In this document: piece after piece, positions 44,047-52,877 of the stretch
Layout of the letters: every line of letters starts with the position of its first letter
Position numbering within the stretch: position 1 is the first letter of the stretch
Origin: Flagellimonas aequoris
Lineage (GTDB): Bacteria; Bacteroidota; Bacteroidia; Flavobacteriales; Flavobacteriaceae
Length of the DNA: 64,000 nt
Assembly: GCF_003584165.1 (NCBI RefSeq)
Contig: NZ_QXFJ01000008.1
Span: 186,001-250,000 of the forward strand
Direction of reading: 5' to 3'
Position numbers and translations under genes: made by a program
Notes under the pieces: generated by a model
What the model was told of the DNA's origin: nothing
The model's input: only the letters and a program-made list of their open reading frames with translations
Databases searched by the model: none

Positions 44047-45396
44047 ATGAAAAATAGCATAACGATACTCCTACTGTTGTTCACGGTCTGCGTGTCCACG
44101 GCGCAAATGCGCAAATGGACGCTTCAGGAATGCGTGGAATATGCAGTGGAACACAATTTGACCATAGAGCAGTTTGAACTGGATCTGGAGAATGCCAAAA
44201 TCGATAAATCCGATGCAATCGGGGATCTGCTTCCCAATTTAAATGGTTCTACTTCGGTATCAAGTAATACCGGTTTCTCCATTAACCCAACGAACAACTT
44301 GCCCACGAACAGTACGGCTTTCAACGTGAATGCAAGCATAAGTTCCAACGTAACCTTGTTCAATGGTTTAAGGAATATTCACCAGTTGAATCGGGCGAAA
44401 ATGAACGCTATCTCCAACCAATATCGTTTGGACAATCTCAAGGACGATATTCGGTTGAATGTGGCCAATGCCTATTTACTGGTCCTTTCTGGAAAGGAAC
44501 AGCTCAAGACCTTTAAGGCACAGTATGCCGTTACCGAACAAGATTTGAAAAAGACCAGGGAACTGGTGGCATCAGGAGTGCTGCCTCAAGGGGATTTGTT
44601 GGAGATTGAGGCCACTGCCGCCAACCAACAACAGCAAATTGTGAATGGTGAGGGCAATGTGTTGATCGCACGTGTGAATCTGGCCCAATTGCTGCAAATC
44701 ACGGATTATGAAAACTTTGATATTGCCGAGGAAGAGTTTGCCATTCCACCATCGGATATCTTGAAAAATTCCGCAAAAGTGATTTTTGACAAGGCCTTGA
44801 CCTTCAGGAACGATATCAAGCTTTCTGAATCCAACGTGGACCTAGCCGAACAAGACTTAAAAATTGCCAAGGGAGCATATTTGCCTACATTGGGAGCCTT
44901 CTTCCAATACGGAAGTAGATACTCGGATGTCACTCAAATTCCTGATGGAAACGGTGGCGTGTATACACCAAACTTTACGGATCAGTTATGGATTTTTGAT
45001 GGTATCAGCTACGGGGCACAGTTGAATGTTCCCATATTTAACGGATGGAGCACACGCAACAATGTGAAACGTTCCCAGATTAGCTTGGAAAAAGCAAAAG
45101 TACAGTTTGAACAGGATAAGCTGGCTTTGGAAAATACCATTCAACAGGCCTATGTAGATGTAAGTACTTTTGAAAAAGCCTATGAGGCCGCTTTGAAATC
45201 TTTGGAAGCTCGCACACTGGCTTATGATTATGCCAAGGAACGTTACGACAATGGTTTGATGAACGCTTTCGACTTTAGTCAAGCACAGGCTAGGGTAGAC
45301 AATGCCAAGGCAGATGTGATCCGTACCAAGTACGATTATATTTTCCGACTCAAAATATTGGAGTTCTACTTTGGTTTGCCCATTTCATTAAACTAG
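44047..45396 (+). CDS. TolC-family outer membrane efflux protein
   Basis: Outer-membrane channel of the efflux locus. It has a signal peptide (MKNSITILLLLFTVCVSTAQ), then two TolC/OEP repeats made of long amphipathic helices with the typical ALENTIQQAYVDVSTFEKAYE and YDNGLMNAFDFSQAQARVDNAKAD patterns. I chose the ATG at 44047 because it gives a compact signal peptide; the ATG at 44008, 2 bases after the adaptor stop, is the alternative and would add 13 charged residues. Only one channel serves two adaptors. Confidence 0.9.
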   Translation: MKNSITILLLLFTVCVSTAQMRKWTLQECVEYAVEHNLTIEQFELDLENAKIDKSDAIGDLLPNLNGSTSVSSNTGFSINPTNNLPTNSTAFNVNASISSNVTLFNGLRNIHQLNRAKMNAISNQYRLDNLKDDIRLNVANAYLLVLSGKEQLKTFKAQYAVTEQDLKKTRELVASGVLPQGDLLEIEATAANQQQQIVNGEGNVLIARVNLAQLLQITDYENFDIAEEEFAIPPSDILKNSAKVIFDKALTFRNDIKLSESNVDLAEQDLKIAKGAYLPTLGAFFQYGSRYSDVTQIPDGNGGVYTPNFTDQLWIFDGISYGAQLNVPIFNGWSTRNNVKRSQISLEKAKVQFEQDKLALENTIQQAYVDVSTFEKAYEAALKSLEARTLAYDYAKERYDNGLMNAFDFSQAQARVDNAKADVIRTKYDYIFRLKILEFYFGLPISLN

Positions 45397-45404
45397 TATC
45401 TTTG
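45375..45404 (+). promoter_or_regulatory. Probable promoter of tsaB inside the tolC end
   Basis: TATCTTTG (45397-45404) matches TAnnTTTG and begins right after the tolC-like stop codon; TTTG at 45375-45378 is a -33 candidate with 18-base spacing. The element ends 8 bases before the tsaB ATG at 45413. Confidence 0.55.
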
Positions 45405-45412
45405 TGGCCGCT

Positions 45413-46090
45413 ATGGCCATTATACTAAACTTAGAAACAGCAACGACCAATTGCTCCGTAAGTGTCTCAAAGAACAACGAGATTCTCTGTCTTAAGGAGA
45501 ACAATGCAGCAGATTATTCGCATTCGGAACAATTGCACCTATTTATCAAAGAAGCCTTGCAAGAGGCTTCTTTGTCATTTTCGGACCTCGATGCCATTGC
45601 TATAAGCAAGGGTCCCGGTTCCTACACCGGGCTGCGTATTGGGGTTTCCTCCGCAAAAGGACTTTGTTTTTCCTTGGATCTACCTTTGATTTCCATTCCC
45701 ACCCTGGAAAGTATGGCCCATCAGACCAGTTTGAAGGAAGGAGAGGTTGTCATTCCTGTTTTGGATGCCAGAAGAATGGAGGTGTATTCCTGTGTGTTTG
45801 ATCATCGATACCAAGAAATTAGGGAAACCCGTGCCGAAATCATTGATGAGAATTCCTTTGAGGATTATTCCTCGTTTTCCAAAGTGCATGTTGTGGGCAG
45901 CGGAGCGGAAAAGTGCCAACAGGTCCTGCATGCCCCGAACTTTAATTTTGACACCTCTGTGGTCCCTTCAGCAAAGGAAATGGCATCCCTGGCCTACCAT
46001 AAATTCCTGCATAAGGATTTTGAGGACGTAGCCTATTTTGAACCCTATTACTTAAAGGATTTTGTCCTTCAGACCAAAAAGAAATCCTAG
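45413..46090 (+). CDS. tsaB: tRNA t6A biosynthesis protein TsaB
   Basis: Cytoplasmic ASKHA-fold partner of TsaD in forming N6-threonylcarbamoyladenosine at position 37 of ANN-decoding tRNAs. It shows the N-terminal ILNLETATTNCSVSV strand pair and the GPGSYTGLRIG motif (about residues 64-74). The ATG at 45413 gives the usual family start; a GTG three codons earlier is less likely. The coding end overlaps the convergent mscS gene by 4 bases. Confidence 0.93.
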   Translation: MAIILNLETATTNCSVSVSKNNEILCLKENNAADYSHSEQLHLFIKEALQEASLSFSDLDAIAISKGPGSYTGLRIGVSSAKGLCFSLDLPLISIPTLESMAHQTSLKEGEVVIPVLDARRMEVYSCVFDHRYQEIRETRAEIIDENSFEDYSSFSKVHVVGSGAEKCQQVLHAPNFNFDTSVVPSAKEMASLAYHKFLHKDFEDVAYFEPYYLKDFVLQTKKKS

Positions 46091-46914
46091 CCCTTTGCCG
46101 CTTGGTGCATGACCCTCTGTGGAAATGGGATTTCGATTCCAGCTGCATCAAAGCGCAGCTTGGTTTGTTCGATCACATAAAAATGTGCAGGCCAGAATAC
46201 ATCATTGTTCGCCCAAAAACGCAAGGTTAGATCCACGGAACTATCCCCCAGTGCCCCTACGTAAACTTCGGGAGCCGGTTCGGTGTTGATATTTGGATTT
46301 TCCGCACAGATTTCCAAAAGGATTTCTTTGGCTTGCTTAATATTGGAGCCATACCCGATCCCGACATCAATTTTATCACGACGGGTACTTTCCATATTAT
46401 AATTAATGATGTTCCCGTTGGACAATTGCCCATTGGGAAGAATGGCTATCTGATTACCAAAAGTGCTCAACTTGGTATTGAAAATGGAAATCTCCTTTAC
46501 GGTACCATCAATACCTTGGGCCGAAATAAAATCTCCTACCTTAAAGGGCTTAAAAATCAGGATGAGGACACCACCCGCAAAGTTGGCCAATGAGCCTTGA
46601 AGGGCCAGGCCAATGGCCAGACCGGCGGCACCTATAATGGCAACTAGGGAAGAGGTCTTTACGCCCAATTGGGTGACTACCAATACAAACAGCAAAGCCT
46701 TAAGTGTAATACTGATAAAGCTCTGCAGAAAGGATTCCAAGGTTTCGTCGTAGTCCTTCTTTGCAAAAAAGCGCCTCACCATCTTATTGATAAATTTGAT
46801 GACCCAAAACCCAACAAAAAAGATGATAATGGCCATGACAAGGTTTGGCAATACACCAATTCCCCACATCACCGCTTTGTCAATATATTCTTGGTAGTTT
46901 TCCAGTTGTTTCAT
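46087..46914 (-). CDS. mscS: Small-conductance mechanosensitive channel MscS
   Basis: Inner-membrane channel that opens under membrane tension to release solutes after osmotic downshift. The length of 275 residues and layout match E. coli MscS: three helices (about residues 15-37, 60-80, 85-115), the pore helix with GAAGLAIGLALQGSLANFAGG and a cytoplasmic beta/alpha-beta vestibule with FKVGDFI. It runs against tsaB with a 4-base overlap at the stops. No terminator is visible between the two. Confidence 0.95.
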   Translation of the reverse strand: MKQLENYQEYIDKAVMWGIGVLPNLVMAIIIFFVGFWVIKFINKMVRRFFAKKDYDETLESFLQSFISITLKALLFVLVVTQLGVKTSSLVAIIGAAGLAIGLALQGSLANFAGGVLILIFKPFKVGDFISAQGIDGTVKEISIFNTKLSTFGNQIAILPNGQLSNGNIINYNMESTRRDKIDVGIGYGSNIKQAKEILLEICAENPNINTEPAPEVYVGALGDSSVDLTLRFWANNDVFWPAHFYVIEQTKLRFDAAGIEIPFPQRVMHQAAKG

Positions 46915-46993
46915 AAGGATTTCTGTTTTGTGGACAACCTAGTCAATAATCTTTTAAATAAAAAATTTGGAACGCAAACAAATGTTAATGTTG

Positions 46994-49105
46994 TCAGGGA
47001 AGCTTGATCCGTTCCAATACGTCTTTTGTGGTTGAAACGGGAAGCTTGCAGGCTCCTTCAATACAAACATAGGCTAACGTTTTACCTGGAACCTCCCGAT
47101 TTTGAAGCAGTTCGAGGCTGCTTTCGCTTACAGAGCCGGCCAAAATACTGTTGGGGATATAGATGGCTCCTATTGTTTGTCCCATAGTTTTAAAATCTGG
47201 TCCCACTAGGGCTATCTCATAAAAATCTTGGTTGAGGTACAACACTAGGTTCAACCAATTGGCAAAGCCTTGTGCCCTTTTGTCAAAATCCTGCTGCACG
47301 TTTTTAAGCATTTGAGTGGCAATAGCACCATAGCCCCCCCCATGATAAAGTTTGTCCATCTTAAAAAGATTGTTGGCCATGATGGAATTGGAAGAAGAGA
47401 TGACATTGTCGTTGGTCTCAATGCTTCTTCGGATTAAAGAGTGGTCCTCATCCGAAGTAAAGAAATACATGCCCGAATCTGCGTCAAAAAAATGTTGATG
47501 GGCATAATTGGTCAACCTTTTGGCATTTGAGAGCCATTGCTCATCAAAAGTGACCTCGTAAAGGGAAATATATGCGTCAATCAAGGTGGCATAATCTTCC
47601 AAAAAGGCATTGATGGTACTTTTTCCCTCTTTATGGTTTCGATAGAGCGAATGATCTTTTTTTACCATTTCCCTTTGAATAAAGCTGGCATTTTTCAAAG
47701 CCAAGCTTAAATATTCATCGTTTCCCAAATAGCGATAGGCATCTACAAGTCCTTTCAGCATCAAGGCATTCCAAGAAGTAAGGATTTTATCGTCCAATCT
47801 AGGTTTGGGACGTTTGCTTCTTTCCTTTTTTAAGATGGCCAAGTCAGCCTTCATTTTTTTCTGTAATTCCGAAATGGAAATGCCATGTTTTTGGGCTAAT
47901 TCTCCATCGGTTTTATCCCGGATGAGTACATAATTTCCATCTTCCCAAAGCCCATAGGAATTGATATTGAAATAATCCTGAAAAATATCAAGATCGTCAC
48001 CCAGTAATCGTTCCAATTCTTCCTTCGTCCATACGTAATAGGCGCCTTCCTTGAGTTCTCCGGTTTTATCAAGACTATCGGCGTCCAAAGAGGAATAAAA
48101 CCCTCCGTTTTCATCCAACAGTTCCTCCTGTGTAAAAGCTATGGTCTGCTCCACTACCTTTTTGTACAGTTCATTTTTGGTGACGGCGTAGGCCTTGGCA
48201 TACAGACTGATCAATTGCCCGTTGTCGTAGAGCATTTTTTCAAAATGGGGAACGTGCCATTTGGTATCCACCGCATAACGCGAGAATCCTCCGCCCACGT
48301 GGTCAAAAATGCCTCCATAGGCCATTCGGGTGAGGGTAGTGTCCACAAATTCCATAATGTCCTTGCGATTTCTGGTCGTGGCATAGTGCAACAGAAACTC
48401 CCAATTGTTGGGCATCATGAACTTAGGTGCCCGTTTATGTCCGCCCAAAAAGGTATCAAAATATAGGGACCAGTTGTGGACAGATGCATCCAATTGTTCC
48501 AAGTTGAAAAGGTCACTTTCTTTATTATGCTCCACCAAATTGATGGCGTGTAACCCATTACCAAGGTCTGTGGCATATTGGGTGATACGAGGTTTGTCCT
48601 TCTTGTAAAGTTGTGCCAACTGTTCAAGCGATCTCATCCAATTTTCTTTGGGTACGTAGGTGGCGCCCCAAAACGGACGGCCATCGGGCAGGGCCACAAT
48701 ATTCAAGGGCCAACCGCCATTGCCGGAGATCATCTGGATGGCATCCATATAGATTTGGTCCACATCTGGCCTTTCCTCACGATCGATTTTGATATTGATG
48801 AAATGTTCGTTCATCACTTTGGCCACTTCGGGATTTTCAAAACATTCTTTTTCCATCACGTGGCACCAATGGCAGGCGGCATATCCTATACTGATGAGCA
48901 GCAGTTTGTCCTGCTTCTTGGCCCGTTCCAGAACCTCAGGGTGCCATGCTTCCCAATCCACTGGATTATGGGCATGTTGCAATAAATAAGGACTGGTTTC
49001 GTGGATTAGGGAGTTGGTGTATTCGTGGGTCACTTTGTTGGATTTTGGGTTACAGCCTAGGGCGACCATCAAAATTAGGAGGAAGAATGGAAATTTAAGG
49101 GACAT
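46994..49105 (-). CDS. DUF255 thioredoxin-domain lipoprotein (YyaL/SPATA20 family)
   Basis: Lipoprotein with a lipobox (VALGC, about residues 14-18), then a thioredoxin-like DUF255 domain with CHWC (in AACHWCHVM, about residues 60-63) and INIKIDREERPDVDQIY, and a long alpha/alpha-barrel C-terminal part resembling the glycoside-hydrolase-like half of YyaL/SPATA20 proteins. The lipobox places it outside the cytoplasm, whereas animal SPATA20 is soluble. The length of 703 is normal for the family. The activity is unknown; an oxidoreductase role is inferred from CHWC only. It lies downstream of dodecin on the same strand, separated by a terminator. Confidence 0.88.
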   Translation of the reverse strand: MSLKFPFFLLILMVALGCNPKSNKVTHEYTNSLIHETSPYLLQHAHNPVDWEAWHPEVLERAKKQDKLLLISIGYAACHWCHVMEKECFENPEVAKVMNEHFINIKIDREERPDVDQIYMDAIQMISGNGGWPLNIVALPDGRPFWGATYVPKENWMRSLEQLAQLYKKDKPRITQYATDLGNGLHAINLVEHNKESDLFNLEQLDASVHNWSLYFDTFLGGHKRAPKFMMPNNWEFLLHYATTRNRKDIMEFVDTTLTRMAYGGIFDHVGGGFSRYAVDTKWHVPHFEKMLYDNGQLISLYAKAYAVTKNELYKKVVEQTIAFTQEELLDENGGFYSSLDADSLDKTGELKEGAYYVWTKEELERLLGDDLDIFQDYFNINSYGLWEDGNYVLIRDKTDGELAQKHGISISELQKKMKADLAILKKERSKRPKPRLDDKILTSWNALMLKGLVDAYRYLGNDEYLSLALKNASFIQREMVKKDHSLYRNHKEGKSTINAFLEDYATLIDAYISLYEVTFDEQWLSNAKRLTNYAHQHFFDADSGMYFFTSDEDHSLIRRSIETNDNVISSSNSIMANNLFKMDKLYHGGGYGAIATQMLKNVQQDFDKRAQGFANWLNLVLYLNQDFYEIALVGPDFKTMGQTIGAIYIPNSILAGSVSESSLELLQNREVPGKTLAYVCIEGACKLPVSTTKDVLERIKLP

Positions 49106-49122
49106 TTCTTCACTTTTGGGTA

Positions 49123-49146
49123 TAAAAAAAGCGTCCCGAGGGACGC
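49123..49146 (-). terminator. Rho-independent terminator of the dodecin gene
   Basis: On the minus strand GCGTCC pairs with GGACGC around a CTCG loop and is followed by a T-run (49123-49130, read leftward). Confidence 0.85.
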
Positions 49147-49164
49147 ACTTTTTGTATTGCGATG

Positions 49165-49365
49165 TTACTGCACTTCAAAGGTGATCTTAACGTTCACCCT
49201 GTAGTCGTCGATCTTCCCATCCTTGACGGTAGCACTCTGCTCGTTGATATAGATGGAACGAATGTTCTTTACTGATTTTGTGGCTTGTTCCAATGCATTT
49301 TTTGCTGCGTCTTCCCAGCTTTTATCGGAATTAGCCAATACTTCGATTACTTTTAAAACTGCCAT
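49165..49365 (-). CDS. Dodecin family protein
   Basis: Small flavin-binding or storage protein of 66 residues that assembles into a hollow dodecamer. The sequence MAVLKVIEVLANSDKSWEDA and the later VKNIRSIYINEQ and YRVNVKITFEV follow the dodecin alpha-beta-beta fold. The family start is the ATG at 49365; an in-frame ATG two codons earlier would add Met-Thr. It has its own terminator. Confidence 0.95.
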   Translation of the reverse strand: MAVLKVIEVLANSDKSWEDAAKNALEQATKSVKNIRSIYINEQSATVKDGKIDDYRVNVKITFEVQ

Positions 49366-49435
49366 GGTCAATGATTTTTAAATTTCTTCAATTTAACAAA
49401 ATTTGACCGGAAAATGGCAACGGAACATCTTAAAA

Positions 49436-50332
49436 TTAGCCGTTCAGGGCCACTACTTCACGGATTTTATCGCCCATCATGTTCTTCAGCATCGTCTCGA
49501 TTCCGTTTTTAAGGGTAAAGGTGGAGGAAGGACAACCGCTACAGGCTCCCTGTAGGATCACACTAACCGTTCCGCTTTCCTCTTCATAGGATTGAAACTG
49601 AATATTTCCACCATCACTGGCAACGGCGGGTTTCACATATTCCTCCAAAATATCGATGATTTGTTGGGAGATGTCATCATAGCTGAGGTTGGCTTTTTCC
49701 TGTTGTTTGGTTTCCTCCTTTTTTTGAAGGGCCTCGGCAGTGACCACATCCTTTCCATCGGCTAAAAAGTCGCGAATAAATTCGCGCAGTTGCATATTGA
49801 TTTCATCCCAATCGGCCACATCGTACTTGGTTACCGAAACATAGTTTTCATCCATGAACACCTCTTTCACAAAAGGAAGATGGAAAAGTTCCTTGGCCAA
49901 TGGAGCATCCTTGGCCTCATCGATGTTCTTGAACTCGTAAGTGGAAGGCACAATGCGCTTGTTGCAGACGAACTTCATCACCGAAGGGTTAGGGGTAACT
50001 TCGGCATAAACGGTAACGGGTTGCTTTTTTTGCACATCCTCTTCGTTCACCACTGGTTCCCCGGCATTCAGGTATTCTACCAATTGTTGGGCCACATCGG
50101 CCTTTACATCTTCCCAGGTCACGATATCGTACCTTTCCAAAGCCACAAAATTGCTGGCGATGTACACTGTTTTAATGAACGGAAGGTAAAAAAGTTGCTG
50201 TGCCAAGGGAGAATTTTTGGCCTCGTCTATATTCTTGTATTCGTAATTGCCCTTCACCAAAAAATGGTTGGCCTCCAATTTGATGATCTTAGGATTATTG
50301 GTGGCTATTACGGTGATATTATATTCTTTCAT
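49436..50332 (-). CDS. NifU-type iron-sulfur scaffold with two N-terminal Nfu domains
   Basis: Iron-sulfur carrier. Two tandem Nfu_N-like domains occupy about residues 1-90 and 100-190; both contain EYKNIDEAK/EFKNIDEAK, LPF[IV]K and a Y-D-[IV] segment. The C-terminal NifU domain carries the cluster-binding CSGC in QGACSGCPSST. In the family the NifU domain holds a 4Fe-4S cluster bridged between two subunits for transfer to client proteins. The ATG at 50332 gives MKEYNITV; an upstream TTG is not needed. Such double-headed Nfu proteins are common in Bacteroidota. Confidence 0.92.
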   Translation of the reverse strand: MKEYNITVIATNNPKIIKLEANHFLVKGNYEYKNIDEAKNSPLAQQLFYLPFIKTVYIASNFVALERYDIVTWEDVKADVAQQLVEYLNAGEPVVNEEDVQKKQPVTVYAEVTPNPSVMKFVCNKRIVPSTYEFKNIDEAKDAPLAKELFHLPFVKEVFMDENYVSVTKYDVADWDEINMQLREFIRDFLADGKDVVTAEALQKKEETKQQEKANLSYDDISQQIIDILEEYVKPAVASDGGNIQFQSYEEESGTVSVILQGACSGCPSSTFTLKNGIETMLKNMMGDKIREVVALNG

Positions 50333-50347
50333 CGGTCTAATTTGATA

Positions 50348-50379
50348 CAAAAATACCAATAGTTGAGATGTGCAGCAAA
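50348..50379 (-). promoter_or_regulatory. Promoter of the nfu gene
   Basis: Read on the minus strand, TTTG (50376-50379) and TATTTTTG (50348-50355) match -33 and -7 consensus elements with a 20-base spacer, 15 bases before the start codon. Confidence 0.72.
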
Positions 50380-50460
50380 ATATTATAATAATGTCCTTTG
50401 CAAACCGTTATCTAAATGTTTGATTATTTTTAAATCACAACCATTAGCCCAGATCGTCAC

Positions 50461-51456
50461 ATGAGACGCAGTACAACCTCAATCATTATTGCCCTGTTCT
50501 TTGGTTTTATGGCCAAGGCGCAGGAGGGAATCCCCGTATATTTTGACTACCTGGCGGATAACTATTATTTGGTCTATCCATCCATGGCGGGTATTGCTGA
50601 GGGGACCAAGATTCGTCTTACGGCCAGAAAGCAATGGTTCAATGTGGACGAGGCTCCCAGTCTCCAAACGTTCAACATCAACTCAAGGGTAGGGGAGCGC
50701 AGCGGTATTGGCGCCATTCTTTTCAATGATTCCAATGGGTACCATTCCCAAACCGGGTTTAAAGGAACCTATGCGCATCATTTGCAATTAGGGGGCGATT
50801 TCAGGACGTTGAACCAACTCTCGTTCGGACTTAGTGCCGGAGTGATTTTGAGCAGTTTGGACGAAACGGAATTCAGGTCTGTGATTCCTGATCCCGTAGT
50901 GACAGGGGTAAAAAATACCGCTAGCTATTTCAATGTGGATTTGGGAGCATCCTACAATCTGTTCGAGTTTTATGCCCATGCAGCAATCCTCAATGTCTTG
51001 GGAAGCGGACGCGACCTATATAGTGCAGTTGAAATCGACAACATTAGAAGGTATTTGCTTTCCGCAGGTTATGTATTTGGAAAAAAAACTAGGGTGGAGC
51101 CTTCCATCTTGTTTCAGATGACTGATTATACCAAGGAAAAGACGGTTGACCTGAACGCCAAGGTATACAAGGATGTAAGTTTCGGGACCATTTGGGCCGG
51201 ACTTTCCTACCGAAGAAGTTTTGATGGGGCACAGTACCAATCCAACGGAACTTTTGGCGAGCAGCGTTTGCAGTTGTTCACGCCAATCATCGGTGTCAAT
51301 GTGAATCGTTTCTTGTTTTCCTACAATTATTCCTACCAATCCGGGGATATCCGTTTTGATAATGGCGGGTTCCACCAGATTACCTTGGGCTACGATTTTG
51401 GTCAGAGCGATGATGGCAAACGATATGATTGTTATTGTCCTGCCGCCAACAATTAA
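50461..51456 (+). CDS. PorP/SprF-family type IX secretion membrane protein
   Basis: Outer-membrane beta-barrel of the PorP/SprF family. It has a signal peptide (about residues 1-20, ending AKAQ), then NYYLVYPSMAGI (the family's N-terminal Y-N-P-A-x-A-G-like motif), repeated aromatic strands and a final GGFHQITLGYDF. Family members bind particular T9SS substrates or anchor peptidoglycan-linked partners. No sorting-domain protein sits next to it, so its cargo is not visible here. It converges with the vWA gene. Confidence 0.88.
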   Translation: MRRSTTSIIIALFFGFMAKAQEGIPVYFDYLADNYYLVYPSMAGIAEGTKIRLTARKQWFNVDEAPSLQTFNINSRVGERSGIGAILFNDSNGYHSQTGFKGTYAHHLQLGGDFRTLNQLSFGLSAGVILSSLDETEFRSVIPDPVVTGVKNTASYFNVDLGASYNLFEFYAHAAILNVLGSGRDLYSAVEIDNIRRYLLSAGYVFGKKTRVEPSILFQMTDYTKEKTVDLNAKVYKDVSFGTIWAGLSYRRSFDGAQYQSNGTFGEQRLQLFTPIIGVNVNRFLFSYNYSYQSGDIRFDNGGFHQITLGYDFGQSDDGKRYDCYCPAANN

Positions 51457-51486
51457 AAATGGCCCACCACTAAGGATGAGCCATTT
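51457..51486. terminator. Possible bidirectional terminator between convergent genes
   Basis: AAATGGC at 51457-51463 repeats inverted as GCCATTT at 51480-51486 with a 16-base loop. It lies between two convergent stops, the right place, but the loop is large and the flanking A/T runs are short. Confidence 0.35.
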
Positions 51487-51509
51487 CCAACCAACCAACT
51501 AAAACTGCA

Positions 51510-52679
51510 TTAATCCCACTTCATATTTTTCTTGGATGCTTGGCTCTTGATGGCCGATAACATGGCATTTTCCAATGCTCCCTTTTCTTCTTTTTGGCTT
51601 TGGGCGATATAAGCCTCACGTTTCGCATTCAATTCTTGGATTTCCTTTTGAATTTTTTCACGCTCCGCTTTTTTATCGTCAACATAGGCTTTGATCTCAC
51701 TTTTGGATTTGCCCTGCAACTCTTTGGGTAGGTCTTTGTCATCCAATTTGGATAGTACGGCTTCGTCATCTTCCACGGCATCCACTAAATCCCATTGGGA
51801 GTTTTTGTAAAGCCTGGAACTTTTACTCACCGCACGTTTTACTACCACTACTTCTTCCAACTCAGCGGCATTGAGGTCTTGAGCACTTTGTTGTGCTTTC
51901 TTTTCATACCCCATGGCACCATAGGAGATATAGGTGTTGTTCAATTTGGAATTCAATTTGATGATGACATCGTCATAAGGGGTGTTGATGTGCACAATCT
52001 GTTGGTTATGGTCAATGGCCATATATTCTCCTCCGGTCAATGAGGCACCATTTTTCCATTCGGTGCTGATGCCTTGCTGAAAATTGCCACAGAAAATAGT
52101 GTTTACGATCACGTCCTTTTCCTTGGCATTGGCCGCAGCATCCCTGTAATTCAATTTGCCTTGTGTGAAGGGTTCATTCCCTGCAATAAAGATCATTTTA
52201 AGATCATCGGCATTCTTGCCCCAATCCAATTGTTTCAGAGAAGTTTGGATGACCTCTCCGCAGTATTCCTCTCCGCCATTAGTGGTCAGGGAGAATAGTT
52301 TTTCTGAGATTTCATCCAAGTCGTCCGAAAATCCCAATACCTGTCTAATGTACCCTTCACGGGAAGAAAGATTATCATTTCCATATTCATAAAGGGCAAT
52401 TTGAAGCATGGGTCGGGTATCGTTGCCACATTTGGCGTGGGTAAACTCGTTCACAATATCCCACAATTGCGCTTTTGCTTGGTTGATGAGTCCATCCATA
52501 CTGTTACTGGTATCGAGCAACAAAGCGATTTTTACAAAATGCTTGCTTGGTTTTTCCACAATGGATTGGGTCACCAATACCGTATTTTCTTTTTCCTGTG
52601 CTTTGAGGTTGCAACCGTAGCTGGCACCTGTGGCCATAAGGGCGAATGCTGTTCCCAATACTTTATTCAAATGTTTCAT
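51510..52679 (-). CDS. Exported von Willebrand factor A domain protein
   Basis: Exported protein with an N-terminal signal and a possible lipobox (SYGC, about residue 23). The vWA domain (about residues 48-240) has an intact metal site: DTSNSM with the family D-x-S-x-S pattern. The C-terminal part is highly charged and helical (about 275-375), probably coiled coil, ending in a Lys-rich tail. vWA proteins mediate protein contacts; no partner ATPase of the MoxR type is near. The function is unknown. Confidence 0.82.
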   Translation of the reverse strand: MKHLNKVLGTAFALMATGASYGCNLKAQEKENTVLVTQSIVEKPSKHFVKIALLLDTSNSMDGLINQAKAQLWDIVNEFTHAKCGNDTRPMLQIALYEYGNDNLSSREGYIRQVLGFSDDLDEISEKLFSLTTNGGEEYCGEVIQTSLKQLDWGKNADDLKMIFIAGNEPFTQGKLNYRDAAANAKEKDVIVNTIFCGNFQQGISTEWKNGASLTGGEYMAIDHNQQIVHINTPYDDVIIKLNSKLNNTYISYGAMGYEKKAQQSAQDLNAAELEEVVVVKRAVSKSSRLYKNSQWDLVDAVEDDEAVLSKLDDKDLPKELQGKSKSEIKAYVDDKKAEREKIQKEIQELNAKREAYIAQSQKEEKGALENAMLSAIKSQASKKNMKWD

Positions 52680-52877
52680 GATGCAATGTTTTTAAATGAT
52701 GGCTTAAAAGTATGGGCATCTTTTTGCAATAAAAACCGAGAATGAGCTAAGTGGCATTTGGAATGAGCCAACGAACCGGATGACTTTGTAAAGTGGTAAA
52801 ATTGAGGTGTTATTGACCCAAATTCACCAAAAATGCATTTTTTAATACGCTTGGGATGAACTAAGTTTACTTCAATT
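52680..52877. other. Divergent intergenic gap between the vWA gene and the histidine kinase gene
   Basis: This gap of 198 bases should hold both promoters. On the plus strand TAAGTTTA at 52862-52869 resembles a -7 element one base off consensus; no convincing -33 partner or minus-strand -7 was found. No small gene is evident. Confidence 0.35.

Noticed and set aside
35912..45396. Macrolide-resistance pump assignment from MacB similarity
   Set aside because: The substrate cannot be read from sequence; MacB-type permeases export many compounds.
46333..46593. Plus-strand frame opposite mscS
   Set aside because: Antisense shadow; mscS has all channel motifs.
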